From assembly GCF_016735595.1 (NCBI RefSeq), contig NZ_JAERRB010000015.1, forward strand, positions 1-64,000: 64,000 bases of DNA, read 5' to 3'. This DNA is from Chryseolinea lacunae. Lineage in GTDB: Bacteria > Bacteroidota > Bacteroidia > Cytophagales > Cyclobacteriaceae. This document shows, in pieces, positions 7,827-17,600 of the stretch. Position 1 is the stretch's first letter, and each line of letters starts with the position of its first letter. The notes below the pieces were generated by a model. The model worked only from the letters and a program-made list of their open reading frames with translations, was not told the DNA's origin and did not search any database. The position numbers and the translations under genes are program-made.

Positions 7827-8444
7827 TCAGGGGTTCTTCTTTGGAAAGTTGGGGTTCTTCATCACCTCGTCTATCTGCGCGGTGTGGCGGATGCTGTGGG
7901 CGGTCATGAGGAGAATGGTTTGGTAGGCGTCTATTTTGCCAAAGGGGAAATCGTTGTAGTGGTTTCGCAGGTCGTCGGTTGTGGTCTTCAGGTAGTATAT
8001 GTTGTTGTCGCGCGCGGTTTTGAATTCGCGGACAATTCCATCGAACGATCCAAACTTGCCGTTAGGCACAAGCTCGGGTTCTGCTTTTCGTTTGGTGCTG
8101 CGGTCCGAAACCATTTTCACGATGTCGATGTCTGTCACCTTCACTTCGCTTCGTTTGGAGGGATCGGCGGGTTCTTTCAGGCTTGCTTGCGACTGGGCGA
8201 AGATTTTTGTTTCGGAGGTGGCAATATGTTCCAGGCACTCTGCTATCGACCAGCTGTTGGCGTCGGCTTTGAAGTTTAGTTGCTCCGCCGTGAGGCCGTT
8301 CACCTTCTGAAGTATTTTGTCTTTGTTTTCCTGAAGCAGGTCGACGGCGTATTTTCGTTCTGCACTGGTGAGGCGTGTATCGGGGACGATGAAACTCATG
8401 GACAGAACAGCAACTGTGAGGAGAAAAAATTTGATTGTTTTCAT
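7827..8444 (-). CDS. secreted DinB-like (DinB_2) protein
   Basis: A 205-residue protein with a cleavable signal peptide (MKTIKFFLLTVAVLSMSFI) and a DinB/YfiT four-helix core. The metal ligands expected for this fold are visible: the first His in AECLEHIATSE and a later pair in MTAHSIRHTAQIDEV. DinB-superfamily proteins often use a three-His metal site for thiol-linked transfer or hydrolase chemistry; export to the periplasm is less usual for the family. It is 37 bases upstream of the tandem SRPBCC genes on the same strand and may lead their operon. Confidence 0.8.
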   Translation of the reverse strand: MKTIKFFLLTVAVLSMSFIVPDTRLTSAERKYAVDLLQENKDKILQKVNGLTAEQLNFKADANSWSIAECLEHIATSETKIFAQSQASLKEPADPSKRSEVKVTDIDIVKMVSDRSTKRKAEPELVPNGKFGSFDGIVREFKTARDNNIYYLKTTTDDLRNHYNDFPFGKIDAYQTILLMTAHSIRHTAQIDEVMKNPNFPKKNP

Positions 8445-8555
8445 GCGCGATGGGGCTTTGTGATTTTTTTGTTGTTGGAATTTTGATGTTGGTAAAGTTC
8501 AAATGTACAGTCTTGATAGGCTTGTTGTAGGGTGTGATTCAGACGTTGTGCTGGG

Positions 8556-8586
8556 TTGATTTGGACAAGCTATCCGGATAGCTTTG
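8556..8586 (+). promoter_or_regulatory. promoter with overlapping 18-bp palindrome
   Basis: TTG at 8556-8558, a 20-base spacer and TAGCTTTG at 8579-8586 match the Bacteroidota -33/-7 promoter. The perfect palindrome AAGCTATCCGGATAGCTT at 8567-8584 covers the spacer and most of the -7 element, so a bound dimer would block the polymerase. It drives the GlxA-type regulator 16 bases downstream and is probably autoregulatory. Confidence 0.65.
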
Positions 8587-8601
8587 TTGAAAAAAAATAC
8601 C

Positions 8602-9597
8602 ATGAAACAGGTGATCATCGTTGTTCCCGAAGGGAACGCCACAAATCTGAGCAGCATCACAGGCTCGTTCGAAATTCTGAATGGTGCCAATGAATACTGG
8701 AAGATGATGGGCCACGCGTCGGTGATGGACATTCGCCTTGCGGGCTTTGTGCCGGAGTTGAAAATGGATGTCGGTTTCTTTTCGGTTTTTCCGGTGAACA
8801 TTGGCGACGTGAAGAAAGCCGACCTTGTGATCATTCCTTCTGTGTCGTCTGATTTTGAGAACGTGGTGAACAGCAACGGCAACCTTGTGGACTGGATTCG
8901 GGAGCAGTATAAAGGCGGGGCCGAAATCGCCAGCATGTGTGGTGGCGCTTTTTTGCTGGCGGCCACGGGCCTGCTGGACGGGAAGAGTTGTTCCACGCAC
9001 TGGAATGCCGCGGCCGATTTCAGACGATTGTTTCCCAATGTCGATCTTCACATCGACAAACTCATCACCGTGCAACACGGCATCTACACCAACGGCGGCG
9101 CCTTTTCATTTTTGAATCTTATCCTTTTCCTGGTGGAGCGATACTTCGACAAAGAGACCGCCGTCTTTTGTTCCAAGATGTTTCAAATCGACATGGAACG
9201 CGCATCGCAATCGCCCTTCGAAATTTTCCAAACCCAAAAGAATCACGGCGACGAAATGATCTGCAAGGCGCAAACGTACATCGAAGAAAACCTGAAGGAA
9301 AAAATATCCTTCGAAGCGCTGGCCTCCATGCTGGCCACAAGCCGGAGAAACTTCGACAGACGTTTCATTAAAGCTACGGGCAACACCCCGGTGGAATATT
9401 TGCAACGCGTGAAAGTGGAAGCTGCGAAGCGAACGCTGGAGAAGGGAAGGAAAACTATTTTTGAGGTGATGACGGAGGTGGGCTATTCGGATGACAAAGC
9501 GTTTCGCGAAGTGTTTAAGAAGATCACGAGTTTGTCGCCGTTGGATTATCGGGCGAAGTATAATCGAGTAGGGGCAGGGGTTGGTGGTTATGTTTGA
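8602..9597 (+). CDS. GlxA-type transcriptional regulator (DJ-1/PfpI + AraC)
   Basis: A 331-residue protein. The N-terminal half is a DJ-1/PfpI-like domain with the nucleophile-elbow-like segment ASMCGGAFLLAATGLLDG; the C-terminal hundred residues are an AraC double helix-turn-helix (KISFEALASMLATSRRNFDRRF and TIFEVMTEVGYSDDKAFREVFKKITSLSPLDYR). This layout is the GlxA family of AraC regulators, which sense small molecules through the DJ-1 part. The ATG at 8602 is chosen over a TTG at 8584. It is divergent from the DinB/SRPBCC genes, its likely targets. Confidence 0.9.
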   Translation: MKQVIIVVPEGNATNLSSITGSFEILNGANEYWKMMGHASVMDIRLAGFVPELKMDVGFFSVFPVNIGDVKKADLVIIPSVSSDFENVVNSNGNLVDWIREQYKGGAEIASMCGGAFLLAATGLLDGKSCSTHWNAAADFRRLFPNVDLHIDKLITVQHGIYTNGGAFSFLNLILFLVERYFDKETAVFCSKMFQIDMERASQSPFEIFQTQKNHGDEMICKAQTYIEENLKEKISFEALASMLATSRRNFDRRFIKATGNTPVEYLQRVKVEAAKRTLEKGRKTIFEVMTEVGYSDDKAFREVFKKITSLSPLDYRAKYNRVGAGVGGYV

Positions 9598-9618
9598 GAG
9601 ATGATGTGAATCATTTCG

Positions 9619-10110
9619 TTATTCTCCCCACACATGATAAATTTCCATTTCCGTATTCTCGTTTCCTAAGATCACAAAGCCATTGATGTCTGTTGAGTTG
9701 TCTGTTCCGGGTTCAATCGTCACCCAGCCAGTTTTGAATCTGTAGATTTTTGTGTTTGATTTTATCCAACGTGGGAATTTTTCATACATGGAGATTTCAT
9801 GCTGTGTCATTGCGTGACTACTATCGGGTACGTTGTTGGAATGCTCTGTTTTCGAATTGCCCGAAGGATACTCCAAACTATCAACCAGGACCCATCCGTT
9901 TTGTTTTGCAAATTCGATGATTTCGTCTGTGTCGAATGCGCTTCCCTTATTCGATTTCCAATACATTGCCCTATGCCCACCGTAGGGTCCTTGGTCATTA
10001 ATTGATTTCTGTTGGAACTCCTTTTTGAAATGCGCCCAAAAGCCACTTGGAGTCGCATTACTACATGCGAAGAGCATCATCAGAAAAGCGGGCAGGGCAG
10101 TTTTGCTCAA
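9619..10110 (-). CDS. putative lipoprotein of unknown function
   Basis: A 163-residue protein that starts at a TTG: KTALPAFLMMLFAC gives a short signal peptide ending in an LFAC lipobox, while the next ATG (10080) would leave no signal. No known domain is recognised. The sequence is rich in Asn, Ser and aromatic residues. The base composition is more AT-rich than its neighbours. An alternative is that an upstream start has been lost, since the frame stays open beyond the TTG. Confidence 0.55.
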   Translation of the reverse strand: MSKTALPAFLMMLFACSNATPSGFWAHFKKEFQQKSINDQGPYGGHRAMYWKSNKGSAFDTDEIIEFAKQNGWVLVDSLEYPSGNSKTEHSNNVPDSSHAMTQHEISMYEKFPRWIKSNTKIYRFKTGWVTIEPGTDNSTDINGFVILGNENTEMEIYHVWGE

Positions 10111-10240
10111 TGTTTTTTCTGTTTTATGATAACGGTTCGAAGGGGCTGGTCCACGTGCAGGTCATACACAAATTTTCGACTGGCCTTCAGACGGTGGCCG
10201 ATGTCTAAGCGGAGCGCATGTCCTTTTATACTCCCTATGT

Positions 10241-10438
10241 TTATTTGAAGATGTTGTAGTTCGCGGCTATTATTTTATACTCGGGCAGAATCTTTTCATA
10301 CAACGCTTCGTCTACTTTTTTGAGAGAATTGAGGAGCACGCCGATGCCCGAGTCTTTCATGGTGACGCGTTGGGCTTTGATGTCTTCCATTTTGGTTCGG
10401 ATGGTGGCTTCCAGTTTTCGCAGTTCTCTTTCCGTCAT
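10241..10438 (-). CDS. small hypothetical protein
   Basis: A 65-residue charged, helical protein beginning MTERELRKLEATIRTKMEDIK and likely a coiled coil. It has an ATG start and no signal or membrane segment. It is not recognised and may be a small cytoplasmic adaptor. Confidence 0.5.
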   Translation of the reverse strand: MTERELRKLEATIRTKMEDIKAQRVTMKDSGIGVLLNSLKKVDEALYEKILPEYKIIAANYNIFK

Positions 10439-10569
10439 TGCCGTAAGGGTTTGGGCTGCAAATTAGTGAGTTATGATTCAATCTAATAATGCTTGGCAAA
10501 ACTTCGGTGATGGAATGTTAGATAAGGATGTTAGAATGAGGATGTGGTAATTGCACGCCGGGCATAAGT

Positions 10570-10601
10570 AAAAAGGAGGAGTCTACGGATAGACTCCTCC
10601 T
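10570..10601 (-). terminator. rho-independent terminator of the methyltransferase gene
   Basis: A perfect 12-bp stem, AGGAGGAGTCTA at 10574-10585 with TAGACTCCTCCT at 10590-10601 and a CGGA loop, followed on the minus strand by TTTTTACTT. Confidence 0.75.
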
Positions 10602-10661
10602 GTTATAGATGAACATGTTGTGATAGTCACCCTGCTGCGAGGGTTTTGTATCGCATCTTTC

Positions 10662-11471
10662 TCAAACCGTCACCGTCACGCGCAAGAATGTGGCGGGAAT
10701 GGAGGTGTTTCCTCCGGTGCCTTTGTTCTGGGTTTCGAAAAGTGTTTCCAGTTCGCGTTGGAGGTCGGCGGTTTTGCCGTTTTTTTCGGCGGCGTCGAAG
10801 GCGTTCATGGTGGGACCGTAGTAGTTTTTGAAGCGGTCCACAAATTGGGAAGGCGAGAAGGGTGCGTTGAAGGTGTAGGTGTCGCGGGTGCAGGAGATGT
10901 TTTCTTTGGGTACGCCAGCGCTGGCGAAACGTTCCACCACGTTTGTTTCTACGCCCCACAGCATCGGGCTGATGAAGCCGTCGGGGGGTGGCGGTGTGTA
11001 GGCGGAGCTGATTTTGAGTATCTGGGCCACCAGGGTGGGGTCGCCCGGAATCCAGTTGCCCATCACGATGCGGCCGCCGGGGCGGGTCACGCGCACCATT
11101 TCTTTGGCGACGTCAAGCGGGCGTGGCGCAAACATGGCACCGAAGATGCTCACGGTGAGGTCGAAAGTGTGGTCGGGCAGGTCCTGTAGGTTGGTGGCGT
11201 CGCCTTCCTGGAACGTACAGTTTTTGAGGCCTTCTTTTCTGACACGGGCGTTTCCGGCTTCCACCAGGTTGCTGGCAATGTCTACGCCCAGCACATTGGC
11301 TCCCGATTTTGCCGCGGGTATGGCCGTGGTGCCGTCGCCACAGCCGAGGTCGAGCACGTTAAGGCCTTTGGTGATGCCCAGTTTTGATACCAATTCGGCT
11401 CCGCTTTCGCGCATGGTTTCTGCCAGTCGGGTGAAGTCGCCCTTCTCCCAGAGTTGTTTGTTAGGATTCAT
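10662..11471 (-). CDS. class I SAM-dependent methyltransferase
   Basis: A 269-residue cytoplasmic enzyme. Motif I is VLDLGCGDGTTAIPAAKSGANVLGVD, with the acidic residue ending the second strand; motif IV-like LTVSIFGAMFA and the motif V region VTRPGGRIVMGNW follow, typical of UbiE/Methyltransf_11-type enzymes. The substrate is not predictable. The ATG at 11471 is used; 33 further open codons upstream overlap the promoter. It is divergent from the AraC gene at 11659, with 187 bases between them. Confidence 0.88.
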   Translation of the reverse strand: MNPNKQLWEKGDFTRLAETMRESGAELVSKLGITKGLNVLDLGCGDGTTAIPAAKSGANVLGVDIASNLVEAGNARVRKEGLKNCTFQEGDATNLQDLPDHTFDLTVSIFGAMFAPRPLDVAKEMVRVTRPGGRIVMGNWIPGDPTLVAQILKISSAYTPPPPDGFISPMLWGVETNVVERFASAGVPKENISCTRDTYTFNAPFSPSQFVDRFKNYYGPTMNAFDAAEKNGKTADLQRELETLFETQNKGTGGNTSIPATFLRVTVTV

Positions 11472-11503
11472 CTGTTTGTGATTTAGAGAGTTAATTTTTT
11501 TGA

Positions 11504-11511
11504 CAAAGCTA
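11504..11511 (-). promoter_or_regulatory. -7 promoter element of the methyltransferase gene
   Basis: Read on the minus strand, 11511 to 11504 is TAGCTTTG, an exact TAnnTTTG match, 32 bases before the start codon. No clear -33 TTTG is visible at the right distance. Confidence 0.45.
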
Positions 11512-11658
11512 GTCACTTTGCCGGTAGGGCGTTTTACTGTGCGGTCCATTGATATGCCCAGACGGTTCATTTGTTGGTTTTTATCTGTATTTTTAGGATG
11601 TGTTGCTTCGTTAGCCTGCGGGGTTGACGATTTTTTTGGCCATCTCTCTGCAACGTCT

Positions 11659-12543
11659 ATGGTAAATTTCTATGAAAGGGTTCTGCTGAACCCGAGCTAC
11701 TACCGGCAGTTCAATTGCAGCGATTCGCTGATCACGGTTTTTAATTGCCCGCTCGAAGCCCGCCTCATGAAGTCGCGGTTTGCCGATCTGTGGACACACT
11801 ACAACTACCTGTTTTATGTGATCGACGGAAGGAAGATCTGGCACACGGCGCACCAGGCCTACGACATCGGCAAAGAAACCTGCGTGTTTGTGCGGAAGGG
11901 TGCCTGGATCTTCGAGAACTTTCTGGACAATGGCTTTTGCGTGGTGCTGTTTTTTATCCCCGACGATTTCATTTGCAAGACGCTGAAGGCACGGTCGCGT
12001 CCTTTGCAAACCACTACCCGCCACATCCCACCCGTCATGATCCTCGACAAGAGCGACACCCTGTCGGCATTCTTTCTTTCGATCTCGTCCTACTTCAGCG
12101 AGGCGCACGAGCCCGACAGTTCGTTGCTGGAACTGAAGTTCAAAGAACTTATCCTCACCATCGCCGGCAATCCCAACAACGCGGAGCTGGTGTCCTACTT
12201 CTGTTCGCTGCTCGACGAGCCACAACATGTGTCGCTGCAGCGGGTGATGGACGAAAACTATTGTTTCAACCTGAAGCTGGAAGAGTATGCGCAGCTGAGC
12301 AACCGAAGCCTGTCGACGTTCAAGCGAGACTTTCAGAAGGTCTACAAAACTGCTCCGGGCAAATGGCTATTGGAGCAACGCTTGAATCATGCAGTGCGCT
12401 TGTTGAGGGAGCGTCACAAGACTATCAGTGAGGCTACGTTCGAGAGCGGGTTTGAAAGTGTGTCGCATTTCAGTCGTTCGTTCAAGGAACGGTTTGGTGT
12501 CACGCCCTCTGCATTCAGGCAGGAGGGGTCGTTGCATTCTTAA
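11659..12543 (+). CDS. AraC family transcriptional regulator
   Basis: A 294-residue protein with an N-terminal ligand/regulatory domain (about 1-190) and a C-terminal AraC DNA-binding domain: FNLKLEEYAQLSNRSLSTFKRDFQKVYKTAPGKWL, then TISEATFESGFESVSHFSRSFKERFGVTPSAFR. The ATG at 11659 gives the length usual for this Bacteroidota subgroup (the open frame begins at 11500 but its first 53 residues overlap the divergent promoter). It probably controls the divergent methyltransferase or itself. Confidence 0.88.
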   Translation: MVNFYERVLLNPSYYRQFNCSDSLITVFNCPLEARLMKSRFADLWTHYNYLFYVIDGRKIWHTAHQAYDIGKETCVFVRKGAWIFENFLDNGFCVVLFFIPDDFICKTLKARSRPLQTTTRHIPPVMILDKSDTLSAFFLSISSYFSEAHEPDSSLLELKFKELILTIAGNPNNAELVSYFCSLLDEPQHVSLQRVMDENYCFNLKLEEYAQLSNRSLSTFKRDFQKVYKTAPGKWLLEQRLNHAVRLLRERHKTISEATFESGFESVSHFSRSFKERFGVTPSAFRQEGSLHS

Positions 12544-12879
12544 CTGCTGTAGAGTCTCTGCGAGTTTCTCGTACGAGTTTTGCGTAGGCGTTTTGCTTAC
12601 GATTTTCATCAAAACTTACTTCTGCGATATAGCGTCGACGATTACTTTATTACAAGGGTAAATGAGGAATGTCAAGCGTATCTATTCTTCGAACATAAGT
12701 CTATTCTGATTTGAATCTAAATCTATCGATGCTTCGTTGTATGTGCATAGTCAATTCAAGTCATGTGGGTTTACGGTAAGTTTCTTTTAATTCACACATC
12801 AAATTTATGCCAGCGGTGGAAAAGTTTGGCCAGCGAGAAGCCATTGCAATCGTTCGCGTCTGTTGTTGATAGAAGGTTA
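12544..12879. other. AT-rich gene-free interval
   Basis: No reading frame with coding character is seen. It separates the AraC gene from the efflux operon. Short imperfect dyads are present but nothing convincing as a terminator. Confidence 0.5.
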
Positions 12880-12911
12880 TTTGTCTGGTACACCATCTTT
12901 ATCTACATTTG
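12880..12911 (+). promoter_or_regulatory. promoter of the small secreted protein / efflux region
   Basis: TTTG at 12880-12883, a 20-base spacer and TACATTTG at 12904-12911 fit the Bacteroidota -33/-7 consensus closely. The ATG at 12920 is only 8 bases after the -7 element, so the transcript would be leaderless or nearly so. TGGTACACCATCTTT (12886-12900) inside the spacer recurs with one mismatch at 13393-13407. Confidence 0.65.
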
Positions 12912-12919
12912 ACCACCCG

Positions 12920-13348
12920 ATGAAGAAGTTTGGTTTTTTTCTTTCGCTGATACTAGTCCTCTTGAGTGGCTTCAACACCCTGTTGGATGCTCATGTGGAT
13001 CGCGATTGTGACCTTGCTTCATCAGAACTTTCCCAGACTTTACGAATTTCCACAGAAGATGCCGAGTGGCCGAGGCTGATCTTTGATCGCGCGGCTTCCG
13101 ACAGAGAGCGTCACGTTTTTAAGGCCCATGCCGAGCGGGAAGCCGAAGAGGAGGAGAGAGACGAACACGAGTCGATCTCCCCGAAGAAGAAAAAATCCGA
13201 TAGCAGCCACTACCTCATAGCGATTTCAGGCAGCCCTGCGCCCGACGCTTTTATCCGTGTTCATCAAGAAGGCCTGCCGTTTGGGAAGGACCTTTCGTTC
13301 GCTTCGTTAACCAAGCGATATCTCGTATTCCAGGTTTTCAGGATTTAG
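12920..13348 (+). CDS. small secreted protein upstream of the RND operon
   Basis: A 142-residue protein with a signal peptide (MKKFGFFLSLILVLLSGFNTLLDA) and a highly charged mature region rich in Glu, Arg and Lys near residues 70-95. I do not recognise a catalytic domain. Its last residues, YLVFQVFRI, match those of the HYC_CC_PP-type protein at 28551-28958 (DVQVFRI), which also precedes an RND efflux operon, so the two may be distant relatives. It lies 165 bases before the adaptor gene. A role linked to the efflux pump is inferred from context only. Confidence 0.6.
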   Translation: MKKFGFFLSLILVLLSGFNTLLDAHVDRDCDLASSELSQTLRISTEDAEWPRLIFDRAASDRERHVFKAHAEREAEEEERDEHESISPKKKKSDSSHYLIAISGSPAPDAFIRVHQEGLPFGKDLSFASLTKRYLVFQVFRI

Positions 13349-13513
13349 TATTCTAGTCCCCCGACCGGCCAGCGATCTGCTATCCGGTTTTTTGGTACAC
13401 CATTTTTGCTATCACAGCCGATTGTTTTTTTTGCCAGCGGCGCATGTGCGTGTATCGTGAAATAGCCTTTCAATTAGTCCTATATAAATCCCCGTCGTTA
13501 AAAATTCAAAGTT

Positions 13514-14605
13514 ATGATGAGTAAAAATCTCATGTTCATGTTGGCCAGTGTGTGTGTTTTACTAAGCTACACAGGCTGCCATTCGAAGAAAGAAGAGAAA
13601 GAGGAGGCGACAGAATTTTTGGTCACCAATCCTTTAAAGAGAGACACGATCGTTACCCGCGAGTATGTGTCGCAAATCCGGTCCATTCAACACATCGAGC
13701 TGCGTGCCCTGGAGCGCGGCTATCTGCAGAAAATTTACGTTGACGAAGGTCAGTCTGTGAAGCAAGGGCAGCTTATGTTCCAGATCATGCCCATGCTCTA
13801 TAAAGCCGAGTTGCAAAAGGCCGAAGCCGAAGCCAACTTTGCCGAGATCGAGTATAAAAACACCAAGGTGCTGGCCGATAGCAACGTGGTGTCGGCCAAC
13901 GAGCTGGCCATGGCCCAGGCCAAGCTCAACAAAGCAAAAGCCGAACTTGCCCTGGCTGCCGTGCACCTGGGCTTCACCGAAATTCGCGCACCGTTCAATG
14001 GCATCATGGATCACTTCCAGGTGCGATTGGGAAGCCTCGTGGATGAAGGCGACCTGCTCACCACCTTGTCTGATAACAGCAAGATGTGGGTCTACTTTAA
14101 CGTGCCCGAAGCCGAATACCTGGAATATAAGAGTCACGCCAGAAAAGACAGCCTGATCAAGGTGCAACTGATGATGGCCAACCAGCAGATGTTCCAATAT
14201 CCGGGCGTGGTCGAAACCATTGAAGCAGACTTTAATAACGAGACGGGAAACATCGCGTTCCGCGCCACATTCCCCAACCCGAACGGATTGCTCAGACACG
14301 GCGAAACAGGAAATATCCGCATCGAACAACCCATCAACAATGGCCTGCTCATTCCGCAGAAGGCAACGTTCGAAGTGCTCGAAAAGAAATATGTGTATGT
14401 AGTGGATAAGGACAACGTGGTGCGGTCGAGAGAAATTACGATCGCCGCCGAGTTGCCTCACATTTTTGTGGTTCGAACCGGTTTGACGGCGGGCGACAGA
14501 ATTCTTCTGGAAGGATTGCGCCAGGTGCACGAGAACGAAAAGATTGCCTGCAAGATGGTGAAGCCGGATTCGGTTATCTCGCACCTGGAGTTGTATGCCG
14601 AATAA
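13514..14605 (+). CDS. RND efflux periplasmic adaptor (MFP) lipoprotein
   Basis: A 363-residue membrane-fusion protein. It has a lipoprotein signal ending at Cys22, then the barrel-sandwich start TREYVSQIRSIQHIELRALERGYLQKIYVDEGQSVKQGQ, a coiled-coil hairpin rich in Ala/Glu/Lys (about residues 95-150), the second lipoyl half FTEIRAPFNGIMDHFQVRLGSLVDEGD and beta-barrel and membrane-proximal domains. In this family the adaptor bridges the inner-membrane RND pump and the outer-membrane TolC channel. The pump and channel genes follow directly, at 23 bases and then with an overlap. Confidence 0.92.
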   Translation: MMSKNLMFMLASVCVLLSYTGCHSKKEEKEEATEFLVTNPLKRDTIVTREYVSQIRSIQHIELRALERGYLQKIYVDEGQSVKQGQLMFQIMPMLYKAELQKAEAEANFAEIEYKNTKVLADSNVVSANELAMAQAKLNKAKAELALAAVHLGFTEIRAPFNGIMDHFQVRLGSLVDEGDLLTTLSDNSKMWVYFNVPEAEYLEYKSHARKDSLIKVQLMMANQQMFQYPGVVETIEADFNNETGNIAFRATFPNPNGLLRHGETGNIRIEQPINNGLLIPQKATFEVLEKKYVYVVDKDNVVRSREITIAAELPHIFVVRTGLTAGDRILLEGLRQVHENEKIACKMVKPDSVISHLELYAE

Positions 14606-14628
14606 TCACATCCTAAAAAGCAGAACAC

Positions 14629-17600
14629 ATGTTTAGTAAGTTCATACGCAGACCGGTATTCGCTATTGTGATATCGATCGTCATAATCTTTGTGGGGGTG
14701 TTGGCTATCAAGAAGCTTCCCATCTCCCAGTTTCCCGACATTGCGCCCACCACGGTGAACATTTTCATCGCCTATCCCGGCTCGAGTGCCGATGTGTTGG
14801 TGAAGTCAACGCTCATCACACTGGAGCAGGCCATCAACGGTGTTCAGGACATGCGCTACATTGCCACCGATGCCACCAGCGCCGGTGAGGCCACGCTTCG
14901 TATCATCTTTGAGCCGGGGACCGACCCGAACGATGCCGTGATCCGGGTGAAGACCCGCGTGGATCAGGTGATGCCGCTGTTGCCGTTGCTGGTGCAACGC
15001 GAAGGGGTTATCATCACCCCAATCCAGCCGAGTATGTTGATGTATGTGAACCTCTACTCGAAAGAGAAGAGCATGGACGAAAAATTCCTGTTCAACTATG
15101 CCACGGTGAAGATGATTCCCGAGATTCAACGCACCAAGGGCGTGGCCCGTGCGCAAATATTGGGTAGCCGTCGCTATGCCATGCGCGTTTGGTTAAACCC
15201 CGAACGCATGCGTGCCTACAATGTGTCGGTAGAAGAGGTGATGGATGCCATTGGCGAACAAAGTATTATCGGTCGTCCTGGCCGGATTGGTCAAAGCTCG
15301 GGTATTGCTGCGCAGTCGCTTGAATATGTGCTTACCTACAAGGGGCGCTACAACAAGCCGGAGGAATATGAGAGTATCATTATCCGCGCCAATGCCCAGG
15401 GTGAAAGCATTCACTTGCGCGACATTGCCACGGTGGAGTTGGGTAGCGAGTTCTTCGACATCTATTCCAACCTCGACGGTCGTGCGTCTGCCGCCATCGT
15501 GTTGAAACAAAACTACGGAAGTAATGCCAGCGACGTTATCGAAGAAGTGAAAGCGAAACTCGAAGTGATGAAAGAGTCGTTCCCTCCCGGAATGGACTAC
15601 AAGATCAGCTACGACGTTTCTCAGTTTCTCGATGCGTCTATTGAACAGGTAATAGAAACTCTGCGCGATGCCTTCATCCTGGTGGCCATTGTGGTGTTTG
15701 TGTTCCTGGGCGACTGGCGCTCTACGCTGATCCCCATCCTGGCTGTGCCGGTGTCGTTGATCGGTGCCTTCTTTGTTATTCAGTTCTTCGGACTTTCCAT
15801 CAACCTCGTAACCCTCTTCGCCCTTGTGTTGGCGATCGGCATTGTGGTCGACGACGCGATTGTCGTCGTCGAGGCGGTCCACGCCAAAATGGAAGAGGAG
15901 CCGAACATCACGCCGTATAATGCGGTGAAGAAAGTGCTGGGTGAAATCAGCGGTGCCATCATCGCGATCACCATGGTGATGGTGTCGGTGTTTGTGCCGA
16001 TTTCATTCATGTCGGGTCCTGTGGGAACGTTCTACCGTCAGTTCTCGATCACCATGGCCAGCTCTATTGTGATCTCGGCCCTGATCGCCCTCACGCTCAC
16101 GCCAGTGCTTTGTGCCATGTTGCTGAAAAATCACCATGGTCATCCCAAGAAGAAAAACATCCTCACCAAGTCGCTCGATGCCTTCAACAATAGTTTCGAA
16201 AAACTGACCGGCAAATATGTTTGGTTATTGAAACTGATTGTGAACAGACGCGTGGTCACCTTTGGTATCCTGTTGTTGTTTTGCGCGGGCATTTACTACG
16301 AAAACAAGATTGTGCCATCGGGCTTTATTCCCAACGAAGATCAGGGAACAATCTATGCGATCATTCAAACACCTCCTGGTTCCACCCTTGAAAAAACAAA
16401 CCAGGTGTCGCAACGACTCCAGAAGATTTGTGAAAAGATCGATGGTGTGGAGTCTGTGTCGTCGCTGGCCGGCTATGAAATCATGACCGAAGGCCGGGGC
16501 TCCAACGCAGGTACCTGTTTGATCAACCTCAAGAACTGGTCGGAACGCCATCACACCGTGAAAGAGATCATGGAAGAACTGGAGGAGAAAACAAGAGGTC
16601 TCGGCGCCGTAGTCGAATTCTTCGAACCTCCTGCCATTCCCGGCTTTGGTACATCGGGCGGTTTCTCCATGCGTTTGCTGGACAAAACCACCGACACCGA
16701 CTATCACCAGTTCGACCAGATCAATAAAGAGTTCATGGAGAACCTGGGCAAGCGCAAAGAGCTTACCGGCTTGTTCACCTTCTTTGCCGCCAACTATCCT
16801 CAGTATGAACTGGAGATCGACAACAACCTGGCCATGCAAAAAGGTGTGTCTATCGGCAAAGCGATGGAGAACCTCAACATCATGATCGGTAGTACCTATG
16901 AGCAGGGCTTTATCAAGTTCAACCAGTTCTTCAAGGTCTATGTTCAGTCCGATCCAAAATTCAGAAGACTGCCGTCGGATCTGCTCAGCCTTTTTGTGAA
17001 AAACGATCAGGGTGAAATGGTGCCTTACTCGGCCTTTATGAAACTGAAGAAGGGTCAGGGGCCGAACGAAATCACGCGCTTCAACTTATACAACTCGGCG
17101 GCCATACAAGGGCTTCCGGCCAAAGGCTACACCACGGCCGATGCCATTCAGGCCATTCGCGAAGTGGCGGCCAAGACGTTGCCCAAGGGCTACGACATTG
17201 CGTTCGAAGGGTTGTCGTATGACGAATCGATTCGCGGCAACGAAGCGGTGTATGTATTCCTGGTGGTGTTGCTGTTTGTGTACTTCGTGCTGGCGGCACA
17301 ATATGAAAGCTTTATCATTCCGTTGGCGGTGGTGTTTTCGCTTCCCGTCGGGGTGTTTGGTTCGTTCTTTATGCTGAAGATGATGGGACTTGAAAACAAC
17401 ATCTATGCGCAAGTCGGGTTGATCATGCTCGTGGGCTTGCTGGGTAAAAACGCCGTGCTTATTGTGGAGTTTGCCGTGCAGAAACGGCAACAGGGAGAAA
17501 CGATTCTGAATGCGGCGATCGAAGGTGCGCGGGTGCGTTTCAGACCTATCCTCATGACGTCGTTTGCCTTTGTGGCAGGGTTGATACCGTTGATTATTGC

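Noticed and set aside
12544-12919. Possible tRNA or small RNA in the gene-free stretch
   Set aside because: No cloverleaf, CCA-like end or stable hairpin with T-tract was found.
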